From Eunapius fragilis (taxonomy: Eukaryota; Porifera; Demospongiae; Spongillida; Spongillidae): a DNA stretch of 64,000 nt. The DNA lies in assembly GCA_963681505.1 (NCBI GenBank), contig OY811982.1, forward strand, positions 3,147,234-3,211,233. Direction: 5' to 3'. This document shows, in pieces, positions 44,517-56,247 of this stretch (the stretch's first letter is position 1; every line of letters starts with the position of its first letter). The position numbers and the translations under genes are program-made. The notes beneath the pieces are model-generated. The model saw only the letters and a list, made by a program, of their open reading frames with translations, searched no databases and had not been told where the DNA came from.

Positions 44517-44623
44517 TGAGAAAAACAACTTCACTAAGTTACAAAGAGCGTCAAACCTACAACGGTCACGATCGAAACACATGAATGATTATAGTACGCA
44601 CGTGCACGTTATTAAAATATAAA

Positions 44624-47600
44624 TGTTGCGCGCGGTCGATCGATCTGCGCTATCCATCGATTGCTCTGCGCGAACAATAGATCTATCGTTTGCGCACCAA
44701 TCTATCGATCGCGCAACCATCGATGGGTCGCGCAACAAACATTTTGCGCAATTTACTGATAATGAAATGCAATCCATCGATCGCGCAACGATACTTTCTA
44801 TAACTTGCATGCATGACTCTGATATTTCATGATAGCATACTGGCAAAATACTGACATGCAGAATCCTTATAACAGGGTTTTGGAGCACAAGTCACACATC
44901 CATTTCTTTAACTGAGTCGCACTGATTCCAACACAGTTTGAATGGAAGCGTTCACTGCAAGCACAGCAACGGATATCCAGTTTGCCATCATCTGTGGACC
45001 TACACTTGCAATATACTCTTCTCTTAATTTGGTAGATAATCCGTGGGTGGCGATTTACAACAGTAGATGGAAAAGGAACTATACCAAACTTATCAACACA
45101 GTCTTTAAGATGATTGCGCAATTGCTTGTAATGCAGTTGAGTTGGATCTTCTCCATGAATCAGAGATGTGGCAAAAGCTACAGCTAGGTCGCCACAAGAG
45201 TAGCTGTCTTCTTGTTCTTGGACATTCATGACATTAATCATTATTTGGGATTCAGAGCATTGTATATATTTGGATACAACCGAAAGGCAGTCTGAGTCTG
45301 GTTTCAGTTGCATAGAGTCATAAATGCAGACTGTATTCATTTCTTCTCCAATATTTGATATGAGCAACCAATGGTTTTTATTTACAAGAAGGAACCGTGC
45401 AAATTCAAAGTTTGGGGCATCAAATGACATATTCTGTTGCAGAACAGGATTTTGAAGACCATCTATGGCAGGAAAAGATTCATTCAAGAGCTTATTAGCG
45501 GCATCCATGTGTGTGTCATTCAGCCACTCAGTTGTGTCCAATATTGCTCTGTTAGATGATGAAAGCAGAGGTGACTTGAGTGATAAATTTGTGTCGAATT
45601 GGTTGGAACAAGTTGTAGACAGATGACATTGAGTGGAACATTCTATGCCATTTTTCTTACAAATACACCTCATAGATTTGCATCCACTTGTGCATTTACA
45701 GCTGGACTTTGTGAATTTAGTCAGTGGATGGAATTTCAGAGCCGCTTCACGAAGTGATAAATGTACTTCAGCATTACCAGCATCAATTTGACCATCATAA
45801 GACTGGAGATCCCCTCCACGGAATTTTGGCTTGAGGGTTCCATAAGCAGTTGTAAGGCAATATGTCTTCACTTTGTCCCCATATACATGTGCAATAACAC
45901 AAGGAAGCCGTGGTACATCAGTTTTGGATCTATCTAGCTTGGGAATGCTAACAGTTACCTTATCACCAATATGAAAAGTTTGAACCTTCATTCCTTTCTT
46001 TTTATTGTAATATGTGGACATTCGTGCTGCAGAATGATACGAATTATCAAGGGCTTTCTTTCTAATTTTGGTATGCACTGTTGTATCGTGGTCGTACAAA
46101 GTATTCATAACCTTTTCATCTAGTACACTACCACTATCTGATTCTGACTCCTGCTCTGAATTGGTGGAATGATGCTGGGATTGTTCATTTGAGATCTTTT
46201 CCTCTCTAGCTACTTCTGATAATTCTTGTGTTGCTGCACTAGTGCTAGGGTGAGACACTGTATCAACAGGTGCAACTGATTTGGGTTCATCAGTTTCAGA
46301 AGTAGAGGTCGATGCAGTTGGTTCAAGATGTTTTGCAGGTGAATGCACAAGTGCAATGCTGTCTGTGGAGAGTTGTGCTTCATCCTCTTGTTTTTTTTCA
46401 CCATCAGTGCATATATCGTCCTCATCAATGCAATGCTTTACTGCTCCTGGAAAGAAACCAGTTGGAGAATGCCTTCCAAAAACAACATGGTATGGTGAAT
46501 CTTTAATGCCTTCATGCTTTTCACTGTTCATTGAAAACATGATACGCGGTAACCAGGAAACCCAAGGGTATTTGAAACCTGTGTGTCCTTCATCTTGCTT
46601 CATGACTGCTATTTTCATTTCTACTGTGCGATTTCCACGTTCTATAAGACCTTGAGACTGAGAATGACGTGGACGACCATTGACAAATGTTACATCTCCA
46701 CCCCATCTCTTAAACATAGCATGAATGAGATTGTTCACAAATTCGCGACCATTGTCTGAGTGGAATATCTTTGGAGGTCCTAAATATGCCAACACACGCT
46801 CCTCTAGCATATAGGATACCTCTTCAGCTGTTTTCTTTCTCAGTGGAAAAAGTATGTGAAACTTTGAGAAATGATCCATGAAATGGCCAATGTAATTAAA
46901 TTCGCCATCAGGATTGTGTCTCATGTCAATCAAATCTACCTGGATCCTGTTTAGAAAGTCTGTCTCAATGATTGGTTGCAAAGGAGGTCTGGTAGTTTGT
47001 GCTTGCTTGAGCTGGCAAACTGGACAGTGAGAGCAGAATTCCTGTACAAACCCTCTTGTCACTCCAAAGTACTGGCGTTGCATCTGAAATCAAGACATAC
47101 ATGCCAGTATGTCTATGTCAGTAAGATAATTCAGCTTATACATCTACTTACGTAGTCCAATACTTTTTTATAGCCACTGTGCTTCAATTCGTTGGCATGG
47201 ATTGCCTGAACTACATCAACCAACTGGTCTGCATGTAATACACGAAGAAATTTCGAACTTTCCTGTAAGAGAAAAATAGGTAGCGTTTACATACAAGCGG
47301 ATATACTCATTGTGGACTACACCAAACCTTGACGCTTTCGTGTGGAATTACAAGGACTTGCGAGAGACCAATCCCAGGAAGATCGACGACCTGAAACTTT
47401 CTGGTTTTCACCCAGTGTTTGAAGTGATGATCGACCTTGTCTGCTGGATGCAAGAGATGATTGACAATGGCGTCAAACTTTGCTTTAGTTAAAATGCAGC
47501 TCTTTTTTGAAGCTGCTTTACTATTGGCAACACTAGTCATCCGAGCTTTAAACAGCGGATCCATGTCAAGCCACGCCGGATACGCGTGTAGCTGACAGCA

Positions 47601-47853
47601 CACTGAAAGGCAAAACAGTCAAGACACCAAGCTTTTGCACCTATTCGCACTCGTGCGCTATCAATCGACTGCGCAAGCGCATTGCTGTTCACGTGTATTC
47701 TATTGATCGCGCAAGCTGCTTGCTGCACAATCGATCGATTGTTGCGCGATCCATCGGTGGTTGCGCGATCGATAGATTGGTGCGCAAACGATAGATCTAT
47801 TGTTCGCGCAGAGCAATCGATGAATAGCGCAAATCGATCGACCGCGCGCAACA
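44624..47853 (-). mobile_element. Complete Ginger-like DNA transposon (3230 bp) with subrepeat-rich TIRs and TAAA TSD
   Basis: Both ends begin TGTTGCGCGCGGTCGATCGA and remain inverted copies for about 120 bp (44624-44740 and 47740-47853), with weaker similarity further in. They are full of the words ATCGATCGCGCAA and TTGCGCGATC. TAAA is duplicated at 44620-44623 and 47854-47857. Inside, a three-exon gene on the minus strand reads without defects. There are no LTRs, so this is a cut-and-paste element despite the gypsy-like integrase. Few mismatches between the TIRs point to recent activity. Confidence 0.9.
44867..47603 (-). CDS. Ginger-like transposase: HHCC zinc finger, DDE integrase, CXC-like, Ulp1 protease, PHD (867 aa)
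   Basis: Exons 47603-47328, 47262-47152 and 47083-44867, with GT-AG introns of 65 and 68 bp, both phase 0. The HHCC finger spans exons 2-3 ('HANELKH' and 'CSHCPVC'). In exon-3 numbering the DDE residues are D50 ('IQVDLIDM'), D110 ('HSDNGREF') and E148 ('QGLIERGN'). After a Ser/Thr/Glu-rich linker comes a Cys-rich block (CKCTSGCKSMRCICKK...), like half of a Tesmin CXC domain. Next is a Ulp1/C48 protease with His ('NKNHWLLIS'), Asp ('CIYDSM'), and Gln six residues before Cys ('EQEDSYSCGDLAVAFA'). A C-terminal PHD finger ends the protein ('CSERFHSNC'). Integrase with Ulp1 and PHD modules is known in Ginger1-type elements. The first ATG could also be M14 ('MDPLFKARM'). Confidence 0.88.
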
Positions 47854-47857
47854 TAAA

Positions 47858-48455
47858 TACATGTAGTGCCCAATTTGCAAAACCGGATACATGCCACAGT
47901 TAATTACCACCTCGTCTAGGTCCAGACCACACATTTGATTACATCATGTATACTACTAGTACTTCGTATAAAGAGCGAAGTATGACCTATCCGAGTCGTG
48001 TCAGTGCAGTAAGCTTAACTATACGTGATTTGCTAACACAACCACCGATATATGCCATGTAACCTCGAGACGTTTTGACCACAGAAGCGAGAATGCCAAC
48101 GAATTCTGAAGCCATTGGTGTGATTTTCATTTCTTAAAAGTGTTCCTATCCCGAGTTATGCGTGGTCAAGAATAAGAATAAGAACAAAAACAAGAACAAA
48201 AAGACGAACAACAACAAGAACAAGAAGAAGAGCGAGAAATACGTGGGACTGGGTACGAGATTGGAGTTCTCTACAACCACGCGGTTTTGTGACATCAAAA
48301 AAATACGAATCTGCTTGTTGTTGCCTTCTTGTACGATAACGACAACAAGGTAAGCCATCCGCTCGTCAGGAGTCTTGTTAGAAGAGGGTCGCGTTTTTTA
48401 ATGACATTCATAATCCGGGTCAAATCCTAAATGAGAGTTACTAATGTAACTCTCG
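47858..48455. repeat. Non-coding flank and repeat R2, copy 2
   Basis: 48095-48450 matches 11070-11430 with an expanded AAGAAC/AAGAAT microsatellite (48168-48240) and ends in the small inverted repeat GAGAGTTACTAATGTAACTCTC. 47858-48090 has nothing recognisable. Confidence 0.65.
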
Positions 48456-50740
48456 ATAGTTATATTTCCTCCTTCTGGTGGCCAGTACTCCTTCAATAAT
48501 CAAATGCCCAGCATATCCCCCAGGAGATCCATGCAGGATACTAGCCGCTGGTAGTCTACATTCTGCATGTTCTAAAATGAAATGGTAACTGAATTACAAA
48601 TGTGTTTTCTACCTCATAACGTTAATATCTAAATAAGCCTCTTAAGCATTTGGTTCATAAATCTACACCACAGGTCTCTGCCAAACGTTTCTCGTAGTTT
48701 CAAGCTGTGAATATAGTCTCTCGTTGATGAAAATTCCATTATCTTTTCTAAATCATATCTCTCGTTTAACCATAAGTTTCCATCAGAATATGGCTCTCGA
48801 TGACTTTCAGGAATTGTAATATCGATCAGTAATGGATAAGCGATTTCACTAAACAATTCAGGTTGAACATTCATTATGTGTTCAAGGAGTTCAAGCATAT
48901 CATTTGAAAACGCAAGTGGGACATAAATTGTGTCAGCAACAGAATGGGCACAAACTTTTTGTGGGTAACCAAATTCTTTCCATTGTTTCATCCATTTGTC
49001 AGGGAGGCTAGATATCACTTCCCGGAGCTTGCCATAAAAATCAGAACCAGTTCCTGTCCACCACCACCAATATTCAAAAAATACTTCACCTTCATTTCTA
49101 AAATCAACGTATGTGCCTTTCCTATACCACACCTTTGATAAGGAGTATCGACTTAGCATTGAAATGTTCATAAACATATCATCAGGTATGTACAGAGTGC
49201 TGAGATTACTTTTCTGGCCTATTTTCAAACACTCAAATAAAGCTCTTTGTTGAAACCATCCATGATAAGTGTCCACTTGAACATTTCTCACACCTTCTGG
49301 AAAATTCTCTGGTGTCCAATTTGGCCACTCACCATCATACAAAAGTACAATGGAATCAAAAAATCTCAGATAGTATGCAAGTAGAATCCTGAGCACATAA
49401 TCGGTGGTGCCCCAGTTGAACATGATGCAGAGTTGAACATCTTTTGTCCATAACTTAGATTTGATTGGAAGCCTTGGAAATTGATATCCAATGTTTTTGA
49501 GGTCTTTAATCCACGCGTTAATATATTCTACGTCATCAACATGAACAATTCTTTGACTGAACATTAATTGATACACATGGGTGAGGGCTTGATCAAAATG
49601 GTCAAATGATGCAGGAAGATTTGTTAACAATTTCACAATTTCTGACGATGTTAAGGATGAGTTTGTGGAGTGATTTGAAAGAGTATATAATTTGGAATTA
49701 TCGATTGTTTCGTTAGATGAAACGATTCTAGGATATACGTACATGAGGCAGGTGTCAGGAATGAGGTAAAGGAGGCTTTGGGATACATATGACCTCAAAA
49801 TAGCTGATGCATAATATCCAAGTGTCTTGGGTAGTAGAAGTGACCAGAAAGCCTCATATAGATGGACTGTATTCTCAGCACTGTATGGAGATGTAACACC
49901 CCTTGGTACTGCTAACTCCACTGGATGTGAATTAGGATTAATAAATGCTTCGTCGTGTACTGAGAGGTAGTGTTGGATTATAGGAATACATAATGTGCCT
50001 TTAGTGCCTTGTTGTGCAGTATCACTCAAACCATGCAGTTTTGCCCATATGTGGTCAGTGTCTAATTCTGGTGATGGGTTCCAGATGGGATTATCTGAAG
50101 TGAGGAAAATAAATGACATGATTAAATTTGCAATGCAAACATTGTTTTACCTATTGCATCATCTTTTGAAAGTTCTGGAATTTTGTGTGGCTGCTGATCA
50201 TTGTATAACTGCTCTTGATAAATGGCATGAGGTATGCTATTTTCTTTCATATCTAAAATCACTTTTGCACCCCTATGAATTGCATACAAGTAACCAATAT
50301 TCCTTGTATTGAAACTGTTAAGGAAAGTTTTGTTAACAAGCTTGTATGGAAGTGAAGCAATTTGTTTTCTTGACATGTATATTAAGTTGGTTGTGTTGAG
50401 GCTAGGTTTCAAATTAAGCCTTGTGTGAATAATTCCAAGGACTAACAAGCACCAATCAGTAGTTGAGTTGAGTACAGTTCTCATTGCAGATGTTAGCACT
50501 CTGCTTTCAGATATAACCACTATCCATTTTGTCAAGCCTTGGCATCTGGTGTTGAGTTCCAATGGTGATGGTGATGGTGATGGTGATATTAATGACAATG
50601 ATGATGCTAATGGTGGTGGTTCAGTTTCATATTCAAAATACACTTCAAGCAGACTGTACAGGAGCAGCAGAGATCCTGCAGTTACAATTGACTGGAATAT
50701 AGTCTTCATTCAAAACTAAACAAAATAAAACGATGTGATG
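48456..50740. repeat. Duplication unit C (STELLO copy C and close flanks)
   Basis: Similarity to unit B starts at 'ATAGTTATATTTCCTCC' (48456, 24459) and ends about 30 bp upstream of the ATG, so unlike A and B this copy lacks the long upstream flank and may use a different promoter. Confidence 0.8.
48629..50709 (-). CDS. STELLO/DUF288 glycosyltransferase-like protein, copy C (674 aa)
   Basis: Exon 1 is 50709-50151, the intron 50150-50095 (56 bp, GT-AG), and exon 2 50094-48629; exon lengths are identical to copy B (559 and 1466 bp). Same architecture: N-terminal signal anchor, Pro/Ser stem, 'GLTKWIVVISESR', 'RNIGYLYAIHRGAKVILDMK', 'LYIPDDMFMN' and the C-terminal 'FMNQMLKRLI'. Differences from B are scattered substitutions, densest in the stem and around the mid-protein serine-rich loop ('SNHSTNSSLTSSEIV'), with no indel. 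The full-length frame with many substitutions suggests selection to keep the protein. Role inferred as Golgi glycosyltransferase-like; donor and acceptor unknown. Confidence 0.9.
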
Positions 50741-52248
50741 TAAATGCATATTCATGTCAATTTAGCAGCAAATTAGTTAACTCTTCATAGTAAGTAACTA
50801 AACAAAGGGATGTGTCAAATATGATTAAGGCTAAAGCTATCCAAGTGCGTAGTGGTGGCTTAAACAGTGGCCCATTCCTCTTAAGAGAGAAACAGTAGCC
50901 TTTTTCATAGTTCATCTACAGTAACCACCAGTTCGCCTCATGCCAGTTACTTACCAAAACAAAGCCTGATAAAATAAGTTATTCATGCACCAGTTCCAAC
51001 GTAAGGTCAGTACAGAACTATAGAAAATGTAACTAAACTATGATTTTTTCCGGCTAGGTATTTATGAGTAATCACCTATATTTAGCACACTTCTTCAGTG
51101 GTATGTACAGTGTCTCACAATTGTGCTAATTATAATTTCATTTTCCCATTTCAATTTTTCCTGCGCTCTTTACATCACTATTTTGCATTCGAATCCTACA
51201 TTGCACCATGTTTCTCTTAACCTTCTTAAACAGAATACTACATGAAAATATGCGCATTAAGTGTCAAAAGCCAACCAGTCCAGGCCAGTGTTATGGTCTG
51301 AGCACACATCCTATATTCACCAGTACTTTTAATGAGACTAGTTATACTTCCTCACGCATGAACAAATCATACTGAATAATTATTGTTTTGTTTTTTAATA
51401 GTCAAGAATGCTGATTTAATAATATCATATGGAGAAATGATAGACAATTATGGAACTGCTCAATACCAGGCACACCAGATTTTTCTCCTCAGAGTCATAG
51501 ACGTTTTTTCTAATGTAAACGAGGTCAATAATTGCCTGTGATAAGTAATTAAACTTTGTCTTGATCATTGTTTAACATTCCTAGTCTATAATAAAATTTC
51601 TATTCCAATTTAGGCTAATTTCAAGTAATTTCAAAGATCATTCAGAATACAATGTATGTGCTGAAAACAATGAAAAGAAATTTGAAATTGTTTACACAAC
51701 AAAAAGAAAGCAGTGTTTGTGTTTGCACATGCAGCAGCATTCTGTTTACAAACAATTAGTGTTCAAATAGCTTGGGAATAAAATCGTGGTCAATGGTCTA
51801 TATTATTGACGACTAGAGAACGACCGTGATTTTTGTAATATATCGGAAGTCTCGCTAGAGACTTCCATATACATGTAGGTTTTGATCCCGACTATGAATT
51901 TAATTAAAACCCAGCGACCCTAGCGTAGCTTCGCTTCCGTCGATCGGATCGTCTAATCTGTTGCGGCAATAGATCTAGAAGTCAAAACTGAGTAGTTTTG
52001 TTTTTGTTTCACGTCGTAGAACCGCGTGGTTGTCGAGAACGAAAAATACTGCTGTCCTCGTTCCCCTTCCAAAAATAATGGGCGGGTTGTCTGCTTCTGC
52101 TTCTGCTTCTTCTTGGAAACTCATAACTCGGGACAGGAACACTTTTAAGCAATGAAAATTGCACCAATAGCTTTAGAATTTGCTGGAGGACTCGCTTCGA
52201 TACACAAAAGCCTAAAAGCCTATATACGGTCTTATCAAGTCTAATTAA
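50741..52248. other. Non-coding stretch with a decayed hairpin and an R2 copy
   Basis: 51040-51240 is a degenerate seventh member of the long-hairpin family (ATATTTAGCACA...GTGCTAATTAT, then TTTACATCACTATTTTGCATTC). 51835-52200 is repeat R2 in inverted orientation with a TTCTGC/TTCTTC microsatellite. No gene. Confidence 0.6.
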
Positions 52249-52929
52249 AGTCCTGGACAGCATCGAGGAAGTATGCGTTTATGTAGAATGTATTTTAATT
52301 ATATTCATAGCAAATCAATCACCAAAATTCGGTAAAATATGTCAGCTATGTATGGTGAAAAAACGAAACTTATATAGCGTAACGTAAAGTCAAAAAATTC
52401 AAGTTTATTAGGGGTACTAAAAAAATTTTTATTCAGTTTGGCAATATTTCAGTACCGCGTCCAAATTAAAAAATCATATTTTGATTCTTCATGTAATAAT
52501 ATCTAAAAATACCGAAAATCTCGTTTTTTGCGTAAAAACTGTCCATAAGATTTTCAAGACAAGTTTTTAATAGTTTTTGCCTCATTACTGGAGCCATTTC
52601 ATCACCCACTTATCTTGTGTAAGCAAATCAACTCGCTGAAGTCACCATAGTTTTCTTAACAGCTGTAATTGGTACTAGCAATCTCATCGATAAACCCTTT
52701 CCTTTGTTCCTACTGCGGCGTTTTTATGTAAACGGTCAAGTGTTTTCAATGAATATAATTAGCTGCTAATTGTGAAATAATGTTTATAGTTATAATTCAA
52801 CTCACTAAATTTTTTGTTAAAACGAATTGGGTGAAACGAATATAAGAAACGTTCTTATCGGACCCCAAAGGCACCTTTAAAATAAAAAAATGGCACATTA
52901 TTTTTACTTCCTCGATGCTGTCCAGGACT
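52249..52929. mobile_element. 681-bp TIR element, AGTCCTGGACAGCATCGAGG ends
   Basis: Perfect 25-bp inverted ends (52249-52273 and 52905-52929) bound an AT-rich, non-coding interior. A TA lies next to each end, compatible with a Tc1/mariner-type target, but this is not proven because no empty site is in the window. Confidence 0.75.
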
Positions 52930-53046
52930 ATAAGCAAAAGTACCTAGAACATTTTCACAATACGTCTGGATTGAATTAAATCAGTTTAATGAAGGGGGGA
53001 AACCTGCGATGCAACAGTGATTTGGGTGTTAAAAAAAATTAAGGAA

Positions 53047-53341
53047 ACAAGTAAATAAAAACATTCTTACTGAGAAAGTTGGTGGGATATAGGTTTTTGC
53101 AGGCAAATAGTATACTGGTGTAAAAAGCAAGGAAACAAGTTTTATCAGAAGGGAAAATGTAATAGTCCTATATTTAGCACAGAAACAGCATATGCCTTAA
53201 TCGAAGTGTTCTAAATATAGGACTATTACATTTTCCCTTCTGATAAAACTTGTTTCCTTGCTTTTTACACCAGTATACTATTTGCCTGCAAAAACCTATA
53301 TCCCACCAACTTTCTCAGAGAGAATGTTTTTATTTACTAGT
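53047..53341. repeat. Long-hairpin MITE, copy 5
   Basis: 295 bp with nearly identical arms. The segment next to the outer third reads GCAGGCAAATAGTATACTGG in one arm and its exact inverse in the other, unlike all other copies. Confidence 0.92.
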
Positions 53342-54095
53342 ACTGAAAATTGATTTTAAGAGTGTCAATGGAATAATGCCTTACAAGCGTAGACCCTGAG
53401 ATATTGCCATGGACCTCATGGTGCTACACAGTTTCAGGCAATACCCAATACTTGACAATGCCCAATACTTTGTCACTTGGAGGGAGAGGGGGAGGGGGGG
53501 GAGGGCGGGGGGCACTATATCTTTTCGGACAGGTGTGTAATAAGGAGAGTGATCTTGAGAGGCCTATACTCTTTTACCCAGTTCAGGCAAAACAATATAG
53601 GCTCCACAAGATCGATCTCCTTATTGCAAAACTGCTTCTTTTTTCTTAATCTGGGGTTCCTTATGGCTGTTCATCAATTACTGACTCAGTGTAAGTATTT
53701 TGATACCTGAGGTAATCAGCCCACAAACATCACTGTATTTTAGCTGATGGAAACACATTTGAAATGTCCATCTGACCAAGGATTAGTTTGGTACCCCTTA
53801 AAATATTCTACTGCCTTAGACTATGTAAGGTTGTACGGGCATTTACTTGTCAAACGTCTCAAGCAGTGCTTCAACATGCCAACTGCAAAATGTACGAGCC
53901 GAACGCGCCAGACAGATAATTAGGTTTAAATCCCATCAGCAAAATTATTGGTGTGCTCTCAGATGGTTATGCCGTAAGCAGGTTACTGTAGCTTGTGATC
54001 ACGGTGATAGGGTTGCTTACAATTAGAATGACACATGTAGAGATGACAACAGCTGTATCTCTACCACAATCCACCAGTAGGATGACCTGTAACTT
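53342..54095. other. Non-coding
   Basis: A G-rich tract at about 53480-53512 generates spurious glycine-rich frames. Nothing else recognised. Confidence 0.45.
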
Positions 54096-54374
54096 AAGGC
54101 GTTTCTTCACTAGCAACTGCAAACCGGATCGATCCGGATTGGGGGTGCGTCCACACTAGGTAATTAGCATCAATGCCCAAACCAGATCGATGCAGTTTTT
54201 GGGCGTACCCATGACAAAAAGGCCGGAGTTTTGAGGAAGCAGCAAACTCGCACATTCGTATGGATATGGGGAGCTACTGATGTGCAACGACAGCTTGACG
54301 GAGTTGTACACAACAAGTTAATATATAACTACCAATTCATGTGCACACACACATGCACACACGCGTGCGCGCAG

Positions 54375-54421
<47 letters not shown>
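54375..54421. repeat. (CA)n microsatellite
   Basis: About 23 CA units, preceded by a short GCGC/CACA mosaic. Confidence 0.95.
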
Positions 54422-54425
<4 letters not shown>

Positions 54426-55149
54426 CACACACATACACACAAGTTAAGGGTGGGAGCCAGTTGATTTTGCCACATCAGAATTATGCTCAGACGACTATGA
54501 TAGCGAGTATACATACAGTGAGCTGTCGAGAGTGAATATATACGCAAAAATGGCCAGGTGCCTAGCAATTCGTGAAAATGTAACCCATACAGCCCTCATA
54601 TACCTCCGCTCCCAGCCACCTCTTTTGAGACGCACAACCCACACGTGGGTACGATCTTACATGGGAGCAATGCCCACCGTAAAATGAAAAACTAAAAAGG
54701 TTGATAAGCATGAAGCTTGAGTACGTTAGACCATATAAATCCCCTTCAATATGCCAATGTCAGGGGTGGACGCAGGATTTAGAGTTAGGGGGGAGTGCAA
54801 AGGGCAGAGGGTGCGAAAGGGTGGGTCCACGCCCCCACCCGCTCCAGTGGGGGAGCGCTGTAAGCTCCAGAAGCTTTGCAAGTTCCGCGTTATGAAGCTT
54901 TAGAACAATAAGGAATTTCATAACGTTTCAGCCACAAAATTAATTTTTTTTTCCCCCCGTTTAAATATAGTCTCGTACCCAGACCCACATCGCCGCTGCG
55001 GATGGATTACATCACCGTCTACGCGAGTAGTGGGTCTGGTGTCCTCCTGTACAAATTTCTGTCCAGTTGCGCCGGAATGTTGTAGCGACCAATCTGATTT
55101 GAGGTATGCGCTAATTGCATATTCTAGTTATCAATCGAAGTTATCGGTT

Positions 55150-55425
55150 ATGGCGGTAAGGATGGATGTACAGGTAATACGTGCGATTCAGTCGGCGGGT
55201 GAACGTATTGGGTATGCCAAAGTTAAGGACGAACAGTTCCGAGTCATCGAAGACGTGGTCCGTGGTCGGGACACGTTCGTAAGCTTACCAACAGGTTACG
55301 TAGTCTCGTACCCAGACGTATAAATGGACGTTTTATACACGTCTGGGTACGAGACTACAGGTTACGGCGTTCTGATCTGCTATGGGCATTTATTTGACGA
55401 GCTATCGGTTCAAGAGGTACGAAGC
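55150..55425 (+). pseudogene. RecQ-type DNA helicase N-terminal fragment, split at Walker A
   Basis: The frame from an ATG at 55150 reads '...IGYAKVKDEQFRVIEDVVRG' then 'RDTFVSLPTGY', the start of a RecQ/DEAH helicase: Q-motif-like segment, then Walker A. At 55301 a 57-bp palindromic insert plus its 9-bp duplication interrupts it, after which 'GVLICYG' and 'FDELS' continue. The Walker A Lys-Ser expected after G-Y-G is absent ('GYGVLICYG'), so the copy could not bind ATP normally even before the insertion. The fragment ends at about 55425. Probably a captured or retained piece of a multicopy RecQ-like gene. Confidence 0.7.
55301..55357. mobile_element. 57-bp palindromic MITE, MULE-type, perfect 9-bp TSD
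   Basis: TAGTCTCGTACCCAGACGTA and its inverse are separated by only a few bases. CAGGTTACG is duplicated exactly at 55292-55300 and 55358-55366. Related tips occur at 31911, 37445, 39796, 54966 and 59370. Confidence 0.9.
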
Positions 55426-55721
55426 AAGCCCCTCACAATCGCGCCAAAAAGGCAAAGAGCGAGAAACGATGTCACAGCCGATCCTCATCTTCGGAGAGCA
55501 GCTCAAGCAGCTCGTCGTCTGAGTCGATCCAGCGACTCAGACGCATGCAAGAAGAAGTTCAAGCGGCGCGAGAGGACCCACCACTCCAGGTCGCGGGAGA
55601 GCAGCTTCCTCAAAGCCCCCTTCTGTCTTCACTACCATGTCCCTACCCCTCGAGGACCGAAGTCAAGAGGGGTAAGCATGCCCACTTTGATAAACTTCCC
55701 TCTCCCATAGTCGATCCTTCC

Positions 55722-55943
55722 TCACTCCCCGTTTGACTGAGATACCCAGTAAAAAGGTTGATGGAGTTCTTGATTCCTTGGCAGAGTGGTCAGGTTAAAT
55801 TTGTGACAGAAGGCGTAGTACTTCTTGATCCCTGCCCTGTAGGTGGTGGACGTTGAAGGGGCCACAGCTCTGTGGAGGAGGTGTCTCAGGCGACCTTCTA
55901 GAGCTCTGCCAGCTCTTGAGGCACTGGTGTGGGCAGAGCTCAC
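55722..55943 (-). pseudogene. Tyrosine recombinase N-terminal (core-binding) fragment
   Basis: A minus-strand frame of 73 codons contains 'LLHRAVAPSTSTTYRAGIKK' followed by 'YYAFCHKFNL', the SAM-like core-binding start of tyrosine recombinases found in DIRS/Crypton-type elements. The catalytic R-H-R-Y domain is absent. On the plus strand, 55450-55735 has a Ser/Glu/Arg-rich open frame, possibly the gag-like part of a DIRS element, but that is weak. Confidence 0.5.
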
Positions 55944-56015
55944 ATAGTTCCAGGCAAGGGGGCAGGCATTGGAGGGTGCTCCCTACCGCAGCCTGTGACC
56001 CAGCACTTGTGATGC

Positions 56016-56247
56016 AGCATAGCTTACATTTACCTTGACCAGAGTAGCTTCGCTTATGAGAGATGATTCAAAAAGCTGGCGTTTAGGATCGGGTGATACC
56101 AAGGCTAACCGCACTGATAATCGCTTCCTTAATAGGGGAAGATATTGTACGAAGAAGAGAGAGGTCCAGAAATGTAGTTGTTTGCTAATTAAAGCATTAA
56201 CACACTAATTGCATTCTTGCGGAAGATAATATTATTCATACATGACG
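56016..56247. repeat. Dispersed repeat R4, copy 2
   Basis: Same orientation as 39459-39696, with small indels ('CTTGTGAAATGATTC' there, 'CTTCGCTTATGAGAGATGATTC' here). Confidence 0.7.

Noticed and set aside
44867..47083. Reading the Ginger-like gene as a Ty3/gypsy polyprotein
   Set aside because: No Gag, protease or RT, no LTRs, but TIRs with a 4-bp TSD and Ulp1/PHD modules.
6810..49138. A 64-codon plus-strand ORF (MGTNFLWVTKFF...) conserved three times
   Set aside because: It lies antisense inside exon 2 of the three STELLO copies; its conservation follows from the coding strand.
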